Shown: in pieces, positions 40,208 through 49,163 of the stretch
How positions within the stretch are numbered: position 1 is the stretch's first letter
Layout of the letters: the number at the start of each line of letters is the position of its first letter
Notes under the pieces: model-generated
What the model was told of the DNA's origin: nothing
Seen by the model: only the letters and a program-made list of their open reading frames with translations
Databases searched by the model: none
From: Streptomyces sp. NBC_00572
GTDB lineage: Bacteria; Actinomycetota; Actinomycetes; Streptomycetales; Streptomycetaceae
Length of the DNA: 64,000 nt
Assembly: GCF_026341815.1 (NCBI RefSeq)
Contig: NZ_JAPENX010000003.1
Span: 62,001 to 126,000, forward strand
Direction: 5' to 3'
Translations under genes and position numbers: made by a program

Positions 40208-42031
40208 TCAGCCACGGGCCTTGGCCTCTTGCATGGCGGTCAGCCGGCGTACGTAGCCGGCGGCGACGAACGCCGCCGGCACAACCAGCACGTGCAGAAC
40301 CAGAGTGAGCCAGGTTTCCGGTAGGAACTCGTACGTGTCGTAGTACGAGTAGCAGCAGCTCTCTCCCACCGGCGGTGAATCGCTGAGCTGCGTCCGGTCG
40401 AGGAGGGAAGTCCACGGAGTCAGCACGAGCGGCCCGGCCACGAGGGCAAACAGGCAGGCAGCCCACCAGCCTTGCAGCAGACGGGGCGCAGGGGCTGTGC
40501 CGTCGCCCTGGCCGGGCGGGCTGGAGGCATGCCAGACGTCGTTGGCGATCTGTTTGGGAAGGAAGAGATTCGCGACGGGGATGAACCATGCCACCATCGC
40601 CATGTACGGGCGGTAGCGCAGCCGGCCGGGCGCGAACTGCTCGGCGGTGGCGCGCACCCGGGCGAACCAGACGAGCCAGCTCACCGCCAGCCCTGCGCCG
40701 AAGAGGAGCTGGGCGGCGAACAGGGAGTGGAACGTGACGCTGTCCCACCTCTCCACGTCGGCGATGTTCTCCCAGGCATCGTCCCAGCCCGGGTAGAGAT
40801 CTTCCCCTTGCCTGCGCCCTGGGACGGTAGCGAAGACGACCACCTGGTGGACGGCCGTGAGCGCGGACACCAGCGCGGAGAGTCCGAGCAGCCAGTAGAG
40901 GGCGGCCCGGTACCCGTCGGCCGGTCCCGTTCTGCCGCGCGCACGGCGGCGTTCGTCGGCCAGCCGGGACGGCGGCTGATCCGTACGCCTGGTCTGGTGG
41001 GGCAGGGCTGCCTGCTCGGCCTGGCCGGCGGCAGCCGGCGGGTGCAGCGGCCGGGTCGGGCCCTCAGTCGTCATCGCCTCGGCGGCAGGGGGCACGTCGA
41101 GCGCATCCGTGCCTGGACCCAGCCGGGTGTGCGGGTCCTCCTGGTCGAGGAGTTGGACGGCTTCCTGCCCGAGCCGGGTCAGTACCTCCAGCGGCAGCCA
41201 GGGCCCCAGCGAGCGGTACTGCGTATCGTGCCGTTCCCGCAACTCGGCCAGCGTCGGCCGAGCCGCCGGATCCTTGGCCAGACAGGCCGCGGTCAGTTCA
41301 CGCAGCGGCTCGGGCACCCCAGTGAGGTCCGGCGGCTCGTGCACCACCCGGTACATCAGGGCGTGAGCCTGGCCCTCAGCCACGTCGAAAGGGAGCCGCC
41401 CGGACGCGGCGAAGGCCAGCACGGTGCCCAAGGAGAAGATGTCGCTCGCCGCGGTCAAACGCTCGCCGCGGATCTGCTCAGGTGACATGAAGCCGGGCGA
41501 CCCGATCACCACCCCGGTACTGGTCAGGCCGCCAGTGGTGGAATTCAGAGCACGGGCGATGCCGAAGTCGATGACCTTCGGCCCGTCAATGGTCACCATG
41601 ACGTTCGACGGCTTCAGATCACGGTGAACGAGACCGGCGGCATGAATGTCCCCCAGAGCCCGGCACAATCCGGAGGCGAGACCGCGCACCGAATGCTCCG
41701 GCAGCGGCCCGTCCTGCTCCGCGACCACCTGTTGCAGGGTCGGACCGGCGACGTACGCCGTGGCGACCCAGGGCAGCGCCGCCTCCGGGTCGGACGCAAG
41801 CACGGCGGCCGTCCAGTCCCCACCGACCTGCTGTGCCACGGCGGTCTCCTTGGCGAACCGGCGACGGAAGTCCGGGGCCGCCGCCAGCTCGGCGCGGATG
41901 GTCTTCACCGCCACCATCCGGCCCCGCGGCGAACGGGCCAGATAGACCACCCCCATGCCGCCTTCCCCGAGCCGGCCGAGGAGCCGGTAGTCAGCGACCC
42001 GGTCGGGGTCCTGTTCCTGCAAAGGCTGCAC
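40208..42031 (-). CDS. Ser/Thr protein kinase with C-terminal DUF4328 membrane domain
   Basis: A 607-residue membrane kinase. The Hanks-type catalytic domain spans residues 15-280: glycine loop GEGGMG (22-27), Lys43 in VAVK, HRDLKPSN, DFGIA and SPEQIRG. A Pro-rich linker follows. The last roughly 230 residues hold about four helices of DUF4328 type (LYWLLGLSALVSALTAVHQVV; LVWFARVRATAEQF; PYMAMVAWFIPVANLFLPKQI). GTG 42031 with GGGAG upstream is chosen; a frame to 42070 exists. It lies in the insertion-scarred segment, between a MITE and an IS110 remnant. Its substrate is unknown. Confidence 0.88.
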   Translation of the reverse strand: MQPLQEQDPDRVADYRLLGRLGEGGMGVVYLARSPRGRMVAVKTIRAELAAAPDFRRRFAKETAVAQQVGGDWTAAVLASDPEAALPWVATAYVAGPTLQQVVAEQDGPLPEHSVRGLASGLCRALGDIHAAGLVHRDLKPSNVMVTIDGPKVIDFGIARALNSTTGGLTSTGVVIGSPGFMSPEQIRGERLTAASDIFSLGTVLAFAASGRLPFDVAEGQAHALMYRVVHEPPDLTGVPEPLRELTAACLAKDPAARPTLAELRERHDTQYRSLGPWLPLEVLTRLGQEAVQLLDQEDPHTRLGPGTDALDVPPAAEAMTTEGPTRPLHPPAAAGQAEQAALPHQTRRTDQPPSRLADERRRARGRTGPADGYRAALYWLLGLSALVSALTAVHQVVVFATVPGRRQGEDLYPGWDDAWENIADVERWDSVTFHSLFAAQLLFGAGLAVSWLVWFARVRATAEQFAPGRLRYRPYMAMVAWFIPVANLFLPKQIANDVWHASSPPGQGDGTAPAPRLLQGWWAACLFALVAGPLVLTPWTSLLDRTQLSDSPPVGESCCYSYYDTYEFLPETWLTLVLHVLVVPAAFVAAGYVRRLTAMQEAKARG

Positions 42032-42306
42032 GACAACTAGCTCCCATGGAAGGCCACTTCGGTCGATCAAGACTAGCTAAGGCTCACCAACCACCACCGG
42101 TGAATGACGCGTCCACGGCCACGGCAGTCCCTGGGGCCTCTTGTAGCCCACGTGCCTACAGGGCACTGCCCGCGGATTGCCCGGAGTTCGGGCGGTGCCG
42201 AGAGGCAGGGTGACGTCCGTGGTCGTGAAGCGGATGCTGCCGACACCCAGCGGAGGTCGGCAGAGCGGAGCGTGTGCGGCATGCGGCATGCGGCGGGCTG
42301 CGTCCG

Positions 42307-42642
42307 CTATGACGGCGCGCCATGGGCATCGGTCCTGGCCTCTCCCGGAGAGGGATCGGCGACCCGCCGCATCGTCAGCCCCGGCGGACGGCCCACCTGG
42401 CAGCCCATGTCACGGGCGACCGCCGGCGGCCGAGCATCGATCGAGGCCGGCTGATCGACGACCACCAGCACGGTCCCGTGCTTGGCCTGCAGTTTCCCGA
42501 AGACCTTGCGGGGCTTGGCCTCGTTGTTGGGCAGCCGTTTGTCGAATGCCTTCTCCCCGGCCGGCGTGACGGCGGCGGCGTGGGGTTCGCCCTTGCCGAC
42601 GTCCAGGCCGAGGACGGCGCCGATGCCACTGGTGTCGATCAC
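42307..42642 (-). pseudogene. IS110-family transposase fragment
   Basis: About 111 codons match the N-terminal DEDD domain of IS110-type transposases: VIDTSGIGAVLGLDVGKGEP, FDKRLPNNEAKPRKVFGKLQ, GTVLVVVDQPASI, GLTMRRVADPSPGEARTDA. The frame then ends at a stop where an intact transposase of about 400 residues would continue. GTG 42642 with GGAGGG upstream is the original start. It is a dead remnant. The region 42032-42306 on its far side holds no gene I can recognise. Confidence 0.85.
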
Positions 42643-42900
42643 GCGTTCCCTCCGGTCGTCCTCTTCGCCCGGCCGTCCCGCGGCACCGATCGCCACATCC
42701 ACATCACGAAGAGCCTCCCGACCTGCGAAGGAGCCGGTGGCCATGCCCTTGGTCAGCGGTCTGTGGATGCCTCCGGAGCCGGTGACACCCCCAAGACATG
42801 CGATCGACAGGGGAGAAAGTCATGCCAACCCCGGAGGCCAGGCGCCCCATTGCGGGGCAACCAAAACGGTCATGGGGGGTGAGCTGCATGAGACGTCGGA
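42643..42900 (-). mobile_element. probable IS110 left-end noncoding remnant
   Basis: The sequence upstream of the transposase fragment has no gene. Its layout (a long untranslated end before the transposase start, GC-rich hairpins near 42830-42870) is like the bridge-RNA end of IS110 elements. The outer boundary is a guess, and no terminal duplication was identified. Confidence 0.35.
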
Positions 42901-43081
42901 CCGCTCAGGTAGCTCACGAGGACGCGTCCGGGCGATCTTCGTACGGCGTCAAGCAGCCCGCTGCCGGTCAGCTCCGACGGTTCCGCACCCGCCACTCGTT
43001 CGGCGGGCTTGCCACGCGGGAGACCGGCGATGCTCGTAGCGTCTGGCCCGTACAGGGCGCCGGAGCAGATGGGAGAAGCCG

Positions 43082-44406
43082 ATGACGGACGAGTCGATGG
43101 AGGAGTTGGCCACTGAGGCATGGCTCTACGGGTATCCGCTGGTCACAGCAGCGATGACGAAGCGCTCGATGGCGGCGGTGCCGGCCCGGGACGACGCCCG
43201 TCGAAAGGCCCCGGTCAACCAGTTCTGCTACATGCGCAGCACCCCGGACGCCTCCTTCACCGAGGTCGTCTCGCCGAACGCCGACACCCTGTACTCCAGT
43301 GCCTGGCTCGATCTGTCCGACCAGCCTCTGGTACTGACCCTGCCCGAGTTCGGGGACCGGTTCTGGATGGTCCCCATCCTGGACGCCTGGTCCGATGTCT
43401 GCGCCGTCGTCGGCCGACGCGAGAACGGCCCGTCCGCCGGCCCGTTCCTGATCGCCGGGCCATCCTGGTCGGGAGCGGAACCGTCCGGCCTGACCCTGTT
43501 GAAGTCGCCCACCAACGTGAACTGGATCATCGCCCGGTACGCGACGAGCGGTCCGTCGGACTTCCCGTCCGTCAACCGGCTCCAGGACGACACGCGGCTG
43601 ATTCCGCTGTCGGAGTGGACCGGCGACCCGGGTGACTACTCCCCTACGTCCCCGTACCCGCCGACGCCGATACCACGACGCCGCCCGTCGACAAGGTCCA
43701 CGCTCTCAGCGGCCGCGAGTACTTCGCTCTGCTCAACCAGATGATGCTGGACAACCCTCCCGACCCCGCCGATGCCCCGTTCCTGGGCAGGCTTGCCAAA
43801 CTCGGCATCGCACCTGGCGCGAGCATGGACGACCTGTCCTCCGAGGAGCTCGCGACCCTGAACGCGGGTGCCCAGCGCGGCCCGGAGGCCCTGCGCACGC
43901 TGCTCGCCCAAGCGGAGTCCGCGAACTCCGGCGGGTGGACAGTGCACCGGGGTCTGGGTGATGACGAAACCGACTACGCCAAGCGCGCGGTCATCACCCG
44001 GTTCGGGTACGGAGCCAACCTGGACGCCGACGCCTTGTACCCACACGCCACCACAGACTCCGAAGGCCGACCTCTCGACGGTGCCCACACCTACGTGCTG
44101 CACTTCGACGCCGGGAAAACCCCGCCCGTCGACGGCTTCTGGTCCCTCACGATGATGAACGAGCGTCAGCTCTTCGCCGACAACCCGCTGAACCGCTACG
44201 CGATCGGCGACCGCAGCGGTATGCGGACCAATGCCGACGGCTCCTTGGACATCTACGTCCAGCACGACAGCCCCGGACCCGACCGCGAGAGCAACTGGCT
44301 GCCCGCACCCGCCGACAGCTTCAACGTCTTCCTGCGCTTGTACTGGCCCCAGCAGCCCGCCCTCACCGGGGACTGGACCCCGCCGGCACTGCAGCGCACC
44401 AGCTGA
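43082..44406 (+). pseudogene. DUF1254/DUF1214 protein gene with a frameshift
   Basis: Two adjacent frames make one protein of about 441 residues. The first (43082 to about 43640) has the DUF1254 start (EAWLYGYPLVTAAMT, VNQFCYMRSTPD, NADTLYSSAWLDLSDQPLVL). The second (about 43642 to 44406) continues with YVPVPADAD and the DUF1214 end (TLYPHATTDSEGRPLDG-like, FWSLTMMNERQLFADNPLNRY). The join is at the C run at 43640-43644, where a one-base loss or two-base gain breaks the frame. It may be a true mutation or an assembly error. A terminator follows. Confidence 0.8.
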
Positions 44407-44421
44407 ACCCGGACCCTGAAA

Positions 44422-44458
44422 GCGAGAGCCGCGCACCCGCTCGGTGCGCGGCCCTCGC
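44422..44458. terminator. bidirectional terminator
   Basis: GCCGCGCACC and GGTGCGCGGC form a 10-bp stem around CGCTC, extended by GCGAG/CTCGC after a mismatch. It lies between the DUF1254 gene and the convergent Mop gene. Confidence 0.8.
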
Positions 44459-44503
44459 GCATGACGCGGGACATAAGGAGCGATCCGGAGCGATCGGGAA
44501 GGA

Positions 44504-44923
44504 TCAGGCGGAGGCGAGGGAGATCTCGGTCGACTTGATCAGCGCGACGACGGAGGTACCGGCCGCCAGGCCGAGGTCCTCGACGGCGTCCTTGGTGATC
44601 GCGGCGGTCAGCTCGCCGCCCTCGACGGAGACCTTCACCGAGCCCATGGCTCCTCCGGTGGCCACCTCGGTGACGGATCCCGCGAGCTGGTTGCGGATGG
44701 AGATGCCCTCCACGGGGCCGGTCGCGAGCGCGACCTCGGTGGACTTCACGAGCGCCTTGACGGGGGCCCCCTCGGCCAGGCCCAGGTCCTTGACGGCGTC
44801 GGCGGTGATCGCGGCGGTGATGTCCTGGCCGCCGGCCAGGCACACCCTCACCGATGCCATGGCCTCACCGGCGGTGACGGACGTGACGGTGCCGGGGAGC
44901 TGGTTACGAATGGACAGGGTCAT
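44504..44923 (-). CDS. tandem Mop-domain molybdate-binding protein (molbindin)
   Basis: 139 residues made of two Mop domains in a row: SIRNQLPGTVTSVTAGEAMA, AAITADAVKDLGLAEGAPVK and ALVKSTEVALATG, then SIRNQLAGSVTEVATGGAMG, AAITKDAVEDLGLAAGTSVV and ALIKSTEISLASA. It has no DNA-binding domain or signal. Proteins of this kind bind molybdate at the interfaces of oligomers and are thought to store or buffer it in the cytoplasm. ATG 44923 with GAGGG upstream is chosen. It is separated from the mod operon by the insertion-scarred segment. Confidence 0.92.
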   Translation of the reverse strand: MTLSIRNQLPGTVTSVTAGEAMASVRVCLAGGQDITAAITADAVKDLGLAEGAPVKALVKSTEVALATGPVEGISIRNQLAGSVTEVATGGAMGSVKVSVEGGELTAAITKDAVEDLGLAAGTSVVALIKSTEISLASA

Positions 44924-45659
44924 GGAAACACGCCCTCGCAAATCCGGAAACGGAACAGTCGTCACTTCTGTGACCTGCGTCATGACCGACCGTACCGGAA
45001 CGGAAATTGCGTCACGCAACTCGCGTCGCATTCACCAGCCGAATGAGCGCAATCCCCTCGCGTATTCCATGAGGGCCGAAAGTCGCCTGCCCAGCGAGGC
45101 GATCAAGCGCCTGACCTGGGGCTTGAGACCTGAAGCGCGGCCGTCCAAGCACTCTCGAACAGAGCTACCGGACACGGCAGATGAGCAGTTCCACTCATGC
45201 ATCCGGCGCAAATGCCGCGCCTCTTCCTGAAATGAAGCCCCAGGTGCGCCGACGCGAACCTTCCAGAAGTTGGATGATTCACCGTAGCAACTACGGCCGT
45301 CGAGGCCTGTTTCTGTGTCCGGATCCAGTCGTCCCACCCGAGTGACGCTTGATTCACTGAGTCCCACCGGCCCGGGCGGAGGAGCAGCTCTCGCCGCCCC
45401 GCCCGGGCCGTACTCCGCAGATGATCGACGCACACGACCGCCCCCGACTGTCGGTACCTCCAATTCCCGGTGTCACATTTGCATAGCGATCTAGGCGATT
45501 GACCAAGCATTCGCGAAGTAATTGTGAGAGCAGGCCAGCATCTGCAAGATTGGGCGAGCGACTGGCGGAGGTGCGGCGACAACGGCTGGGCGATGATCCA
45601 CGACGTCCTCGTCCCCTCCCCTCCTCCGCTGCTCCTGCTCACGAGGCGAGGTTTGGCAC
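44924..45659. other. 736-bp gene-free interval
   Basis: No reading frame here has a recognisable domain or a good ribosome site. GC is lower than in neighbouring genes in parts (45440-45560). The clearest structure is the hairpin at 45368-45410. A TTGACC at about 45498 could belong to a promoter of the methyltransferase gene. Confidence 0.6.
45368..45410. terminator. orphan terminator-like hairpin
   Basis: CGGCCCGGGCGG and CCGCCCGGGCCG form a perfect 12-bp stem with a 19-base loop. No gene ends near it, so it may mark the end of an unrecognised RNA or of a decayed gene. Confidence 0.55.
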
Positions 45660-46436
45660 ATGAAGGCACGTACGCGCGACGGCAGCGCCGGTGACGTCGA
45701 CTACGGCACGATCGGATCCGGCTACTCCGCCTACCGCAGGCCGGACGAACGCATCGCCCAGTTCGTCGCGGAGTCCCTGGGTGGAGCCCGCACCGTGCTC
45801 AACGTCGGAGCGGGGTCCGGATCGTACGAGAACGTCGCCGACGCGGTGACGGCCGTCGAACCGTCTGCGTCGATGCGGGCCCAGCGACCGCCTCGTCTCA
45901 CCCGGGCCGTCGACGCCGTCGCCGAGGATCTGCCCTTCGCCGACGGCGAGTTCGACGCCGCGATGACGCTGTTCAGCGTGCACCAGTGGAGTGACGTGGC
46001 CGCCGGCCTCCGGGAGATGCGCCGAGTGACCCGCGGCCCCGTCGTCGTCCTCACCTGCGACCCGGCGTCGGTACGGGACTTCTGGCTGTACGAGTACGCG
46101 CCCGGGGTCCTCGACACGGAGGCCCGCCGCTACCCTCCCGTCGACGAGATCGCGGCCGCTCTGGGCGGAACGGGCACCGTCGAAGCCGTACCGATCCCGC
46201 TCGACTGCACCGACGGCTTCAACGAGGCGTACTACGGACGCCCCGAGATGCTCCTCGACCCGGCCGCCCGCCAGGCCTGCTCCGCCTGGAGCTTCGTCGA
46301 CGACGGCGTCCGCGAGCGCTTCGACCGCACCCTGCGCCACGATCTGGCCTCCGGGACGTGGGACGAGCGTTTCGGTGCCCTCCGCGTCCAGCCGGCGTAC
46401 GAGGGCTCGCTCGTCATCGTGCGATCCACTCCCTGA
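45660..46436 (+). CDS. class I SAM-dependent methyltransferase
   Basis: A 258-residue methyltransferase. The SAM-binding motif I is VLNVGAGSGSYE. Motif II is the acidic VTAVEPSASM. A methyltransferase-11 style DLPFADGEFDAAMTLFSVHQW and LREMRRVTRGPVVVL follow. The C-terminus (FNEAYYGRPEMLLDPAARQACSAW) is typical of small-molecule methyltransferases. The acceptor is unknown. The start is ATG 45660, with CGAGG upstream. It converges with the OYE-type gene, 20 bp away. Confidence 0.9.
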   Translation: MKARTRDGSAGDVDYGTIGSGYSAYRRPDERIAQFVAESLGGARTVLNVGAGSGSYENVADAVTAVEPSASMRAQRPPRLTRAVDAVAEDLPFADGEFDAAMTLFSVHQWSDVAAGLREMRRVTRGPVVVLTCDPASVRDFWLYEYAPGVLDTEARRYPPVDEIAAALGGTGTVEAVPIPLDCTDGFNEAYYGRPEMLLDPAARQACSAWSFVDDGVRERFDRTLRHDLASGTWDERFGALRVQPAYEGSLVIVRSTP

Positions 46437-46456
46437 CCGGGCGAACTTCTCCGCAC

Positions 46457-47566
46457 TCAGTGGTGAGCCCCGGCCAGCACCGGATAGTCCGTGTATCCGG
46501 CTGCTCCGCCCGTGTACATCAGGCCGTGGTCCCGGACCTGATTGAGCGGCGCGTCGACGCGCAGTCGTTCGACGAGGTCGGGGTTGGCGAGGAACGAGCG
46601 GCCGAGCGCTATCAGGTCGGCTCCGGCGGCCAGGAGCCGCTCGCCCGCGTGCCTGCCGCCGTCGGCCGGCAGCGGACCTCCCCAGCCCAGCACCGGATTG
46701 GCGATCAGCGTGCCCGGCCAGGACTTGCGGATGTGCTGGAAGAGAGGCTGGTCCGGGTCGGCGAAGACGACGTGCAGATAGGCAAGACCGGCGTCCGCCA
46801 GGGCATCGACGAGCGCGGGGTAGATCTCCTCGGTATCGCCCTCGTCGATGCCGTTGACCGTGAGTCCGGGGGCGATGCGCAGGCCGACCCGCTCGGGACC
46901 GATCGCGTCGGCGACGGCCTGGACCACCTCGACCACGAAGCGGATGCGGCCGGCCACCGAGCCGCCGTAGGCGTCGGTGCGGTGGTTGGTGTTTCCTGCC
47001 ATGAACTGGTGGAGGAGGTAGCCGTTGGCGGCGTGCACCTCCACTCCGGCGAATCCCGCGTCGACGGCGTTGCGGGCGGCGGCGGCGAAGTCGGCCACCG
47101 TGGAGCGGATCTCCTCGACGCTCAACTCACGCGGCACCACGGCGTCCTGGTGTCCGCTCGGGGTGTGGATCGAGTCCGGCAGCGGCACCGGCGAGGGCGC
47201 GACCGGCGTCAGGCCGCTGTTGTCGGGGTGACCGATCCGGCCGCCGTGCTGCAACTGCAGGAACATCCGGCCGCCCGCGGCGCGCACCTCGTCGGTGACG
47301 CGCCGCCATCCCGCCACGTGCGCCTCGTTGTAGATGGCGGGAATGTTGGGGTAGGTCAGGCCCACCGCGTTCGGGGTGGAGGCTTCGGCGATGATCAGCC
47401 CCGCCGAAGCACGCTGCGCGTAGTAGGTGGCCATGATCGATTCCGGAACGCCGTCGGCCCCGGCACGGTTGCGGGTCATCGGTGCCATCACCAGGCGATT
47501 GGGCAGGTGCAGGGCGCCGAGACGGGTGGACTCGAACAGGCGGGAGATCACTGGGGAGTTCGTCAT
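46457..47566 (-). CDS. Old Yellow Enzyme family alkene reductase (classical type)
   Basis: A 369-residue FMN enzyme. LVMAPMTRNRAG, ASAGLIIAEAS, FLQLQHGGRIGHPDN, GVEVHAANGYLLHQFM (the classical His/Asn pair) and GADLIALGRSFLANPDL mark the classical OYE branch (NemA/XenB-like), unlike the YqjM-type enzyme at 21.8 kb. It reduces activated alkenes, nitro compounds or nitrate esters with NAD(P)H. It is divergent from a MerR-family gene, with a shared operator. The start is ATG 47566. Confidence 0.94.
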   Translation of the reverse strand: MTNSPVISRLFESTRLGALHLPNRLVMAPMTRNRAGADGVPESIMATYYAQRASAGLIIAEASTPNAVGLTYPNIPAIYNEAHVAGWRRVTDEVRAAGGRMFLQLQHGGRIGHPDNSGLTPVAPSPVPLPDSIHTPSGHQDAVVPRELSVEEIRSTVADFAAAARNAVDAGFAGVEVHAANGYLLHQFMAGNTNHRTDAYGGSVAGRIRFVVEVVQAVADAIGPERVGLRIAPGLTVNGIDEGDTEEIYPALVDALADAGLAYLHVVFADPDQPLFQHIRKSWPGTLIANPVLGWGGPLPADGGRHAGERLLAAGADLIALGRSFLANPDLVERLRVDAPLNQVRDHGLMYTGGAAGYTDYPVLAGAHH

Positions 47567-47579
47567 GCCGATACGGTAG

Positions 47580-47601
47580 AAGTTGACATCAGTGTCAGGT
47601 T
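47580..47601. promoter_or_regulatory. MerR-type operator in the OYE/merR divergent region
   Basis: Half-sites AAGTTGACA and TGTCAGGTT face each other across TCAG (seven of nine bases paired; TGACA/TGTCA perfect). The left half holds a TTGACA -35 for the merR gene. On the minus strand TTGAAC is a -35 for the OYE gene, with the dyad filling an 18-19-base spacer, as in MerR-activated promoters. Confidence 0.6.
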
Positions 47602-47631
47602 CAAGTCCTGAGTCGGCATGCGAGGTGGAAA

Positions 47632-48090
47632 ATGCGAATCGGTGAACTGGCTCGCCACAGTGGGGTGAGCGAGCGCTCGCTGCGCTACTACGAGACGCAG
47701 GGGCTGCTGAGGGCCGAGCGTACCCCGGGCGGCCAACGGCAGTACGGCGACTGGGCGGTCGACCGCGTCATCCGCGTCCAGGCGCTCTACGCGGCGGGGC
47801 TGAACAGCAAGAAGATCGCTCAGCTGCTCCCCTGCATGCGCGACACGGACGGCGCCCCGAGCGAGATCGCGACACCGCAACTGGTCGACGAACTCGCCAC
47901 GGAACGGGACCGCATCAATCGAATGATCACTGATCTGATCCGCTCCCGCGACGTCCTGGACGAGGTCATCGCCACGGCAGAGGTCGGCCTGGGTTCCGCG
48001 ATGGCGCCGTCCCACCGGATCGACCGTCTCGGCGAACGGACCGTGCCGTCGCCGGCGGCCCGCGGGTCCTTGACCGTATCGCTGCAGTAG
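47632..48090 (+). CDS. MerR-family transcriptional regulator
   Basis: A 152-residue regulator: an N-terminal winged helix (MRIGELARHSGVSERSLRYY then ETQGLLRAERTPGGQRQY), then a dimerisation helix (TPQLVDELATERDRINRMIT) and a short tail. No cysteines are placed as in CueR or SoxR (CMRD is the only Cys), so a metal or iron-sulfur sensor is unlikely. It probably controls the divergent alkene-reductase gene. The start is ATG 47632, with GAGGTGG upstream. Confidence 0.92.
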   Translation: MRIGELARHSGVSERSLRYYETQGLLRAERTPGGQRQYGDWAVDRVIRVQALYAAGLNSKKIAQLLPCMRDTDGAPSEIATPQLVDELATERDRINRMITDLIRSRDVLDEVIATAEVGLGSAMAPSHRIDRLGERTVPSPAARGSLTVSLQ

Positions 48091-48098
48091 CCCTGCGG

Positions 48099-48983
48099 TT
48101 ACCCGTGCCGCTCCAGGCGCTGTACGGCAACGGCGGCCTGCTCGGCGGCTCGGCGGGCTTCCCGTAGGGCGCGCTCCGCGGTCGTCGCCGCCTTGCCGGC
48201 CGTCGTCGCGGCAGCCGCGCTCTCCCGCTCGGCCTGTCGGGCCTCCCGCAGGTCCTGCCGCAGGGTGCGGACCCGGTCGGCCGCCTGCTCCGCCTGCTGC
48301 CCAGCGGCCTGCCGCGCCTCCCGCGCCTCGGCGAGCTCCCGCTCCCGTCGGACGGCGTCGGCATCGGCCTTCTCGGCCGCCGTACGCGCGCGTTCGAGGT
48401 CACGCAGACGCCGCGCGTCGCTCTCGCCGCGGCCAGGCTTCTCCTTCGGCGCCGGCGACTCGGGGGGAGGGGTCGCGGTCCGGCGCGGGGGCGTCGTCTC
48501 CGGAGCCACCTCCGCGAATCCCACCGCGGCTTCGGGCACCTTCACGAGCCGGCCCCTCGACCACTGCCCGGCGACCTCCTCGTCGGCGAGAACGCCGTGG
48601 AGGGTCTGCTCGATCTCGTGCAGCACCGTGTCGCTCACGGGCTGCCCGGCCTCCCCGGCCAGGGCGGCGGCCGTACGGGCGAGAACGGCGATCAACTGCT
48701 GCCGCCGGCTGCTCGCCGTCCGCAGCTTCTCGGCGTCCAGCGTCCGGTGGGCCTCCCGCAGCGCCTCCCCAAGGAGCAGGAACTGGTGTGCCTCCTGCTC
48801 TCGCCGACGGGCCAGCAGGTTCGCCGCCCACGCGGCCAGCGAAGGGCGCCGCAGCGCGGCGATCGCCTTCGCCGCCTTCGCGTCCTTCGCCTCTCGCGCG
48901 CGGGCGACGTACGCGTCCCGCCGGGGGACGAACTCGGCCGGCCTCAGCCCGTACAGCTCCTCGGCGACTTCCTCGACATCCAC
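48099..48983 (-). CDS. coiled-coil hypothetical protein
   Basis: A 294-residue protein I do not recognise by function. Residues 1-150 are a helical domain (EELYGLRPAEFVPRRDAYVARA and RPSLAAWAANLLARR). A Pro/Thr-rich linker follows. The C-terminal 120 residues are an Ala/Arg/Glu-rich coiled coil (RDLERARTAAEKADADAVRR onward). It has no signal or membrane segment. Similar proteins are common in Streptomyces. GTG 48983 is chosen for GGAGA upstream; GTG 48992 is an alternative. It converges with the merR gene. Confidence 0.72.
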   Translation of the reverse strand: MDVEEVAEELYGLRPAEFVPRRDAYVARAREAKDAKAAKAIAALRRPSLAAWAANLLARRREQEAHQFLLLGEALREAHRTLDAEKLRTASSRRQQLIAVLARTAAALAGEAGQPVSDTVLHEIEQTLHGVLADEEVAGQWSRGRLVKVPEAAVGFAEVAPETTPPRRTATPPPESPAPKEKPGRGESDARRLRDLERARTAAEKADADAVRRERELAEAREARQAAGQQAEQAADRVRTLRQDLREARQAERESAAAATTAGKAATTAERALREARRAAEQAAVAVQRLERHG

Positions 48984-49163
48984 GCCGCCCACTCTCCGCC
49001 GCCCGCGCCCCGCCGGCACGCTCCCGCTCGCCGCCTCCGCCGGATGCCCGGCCCGATCACCCGCTCGGGTCGGGGCGGCTGCCCGGCGGGCGGGACGGCT
49101 GTCGCGGCCGTGCCGGATCGTCAGGTCGGTGGCGGGGCCCTCCTCGACGGCCACGGTCGGTCT

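Noticed and set aside
45103..45669. A 188-codon minus-strand frame in the gene-free interval
   Set aside because: Poor codon bias, no domain, and the 12-bp hairpin lies inside it. At best it is a decayed gene.
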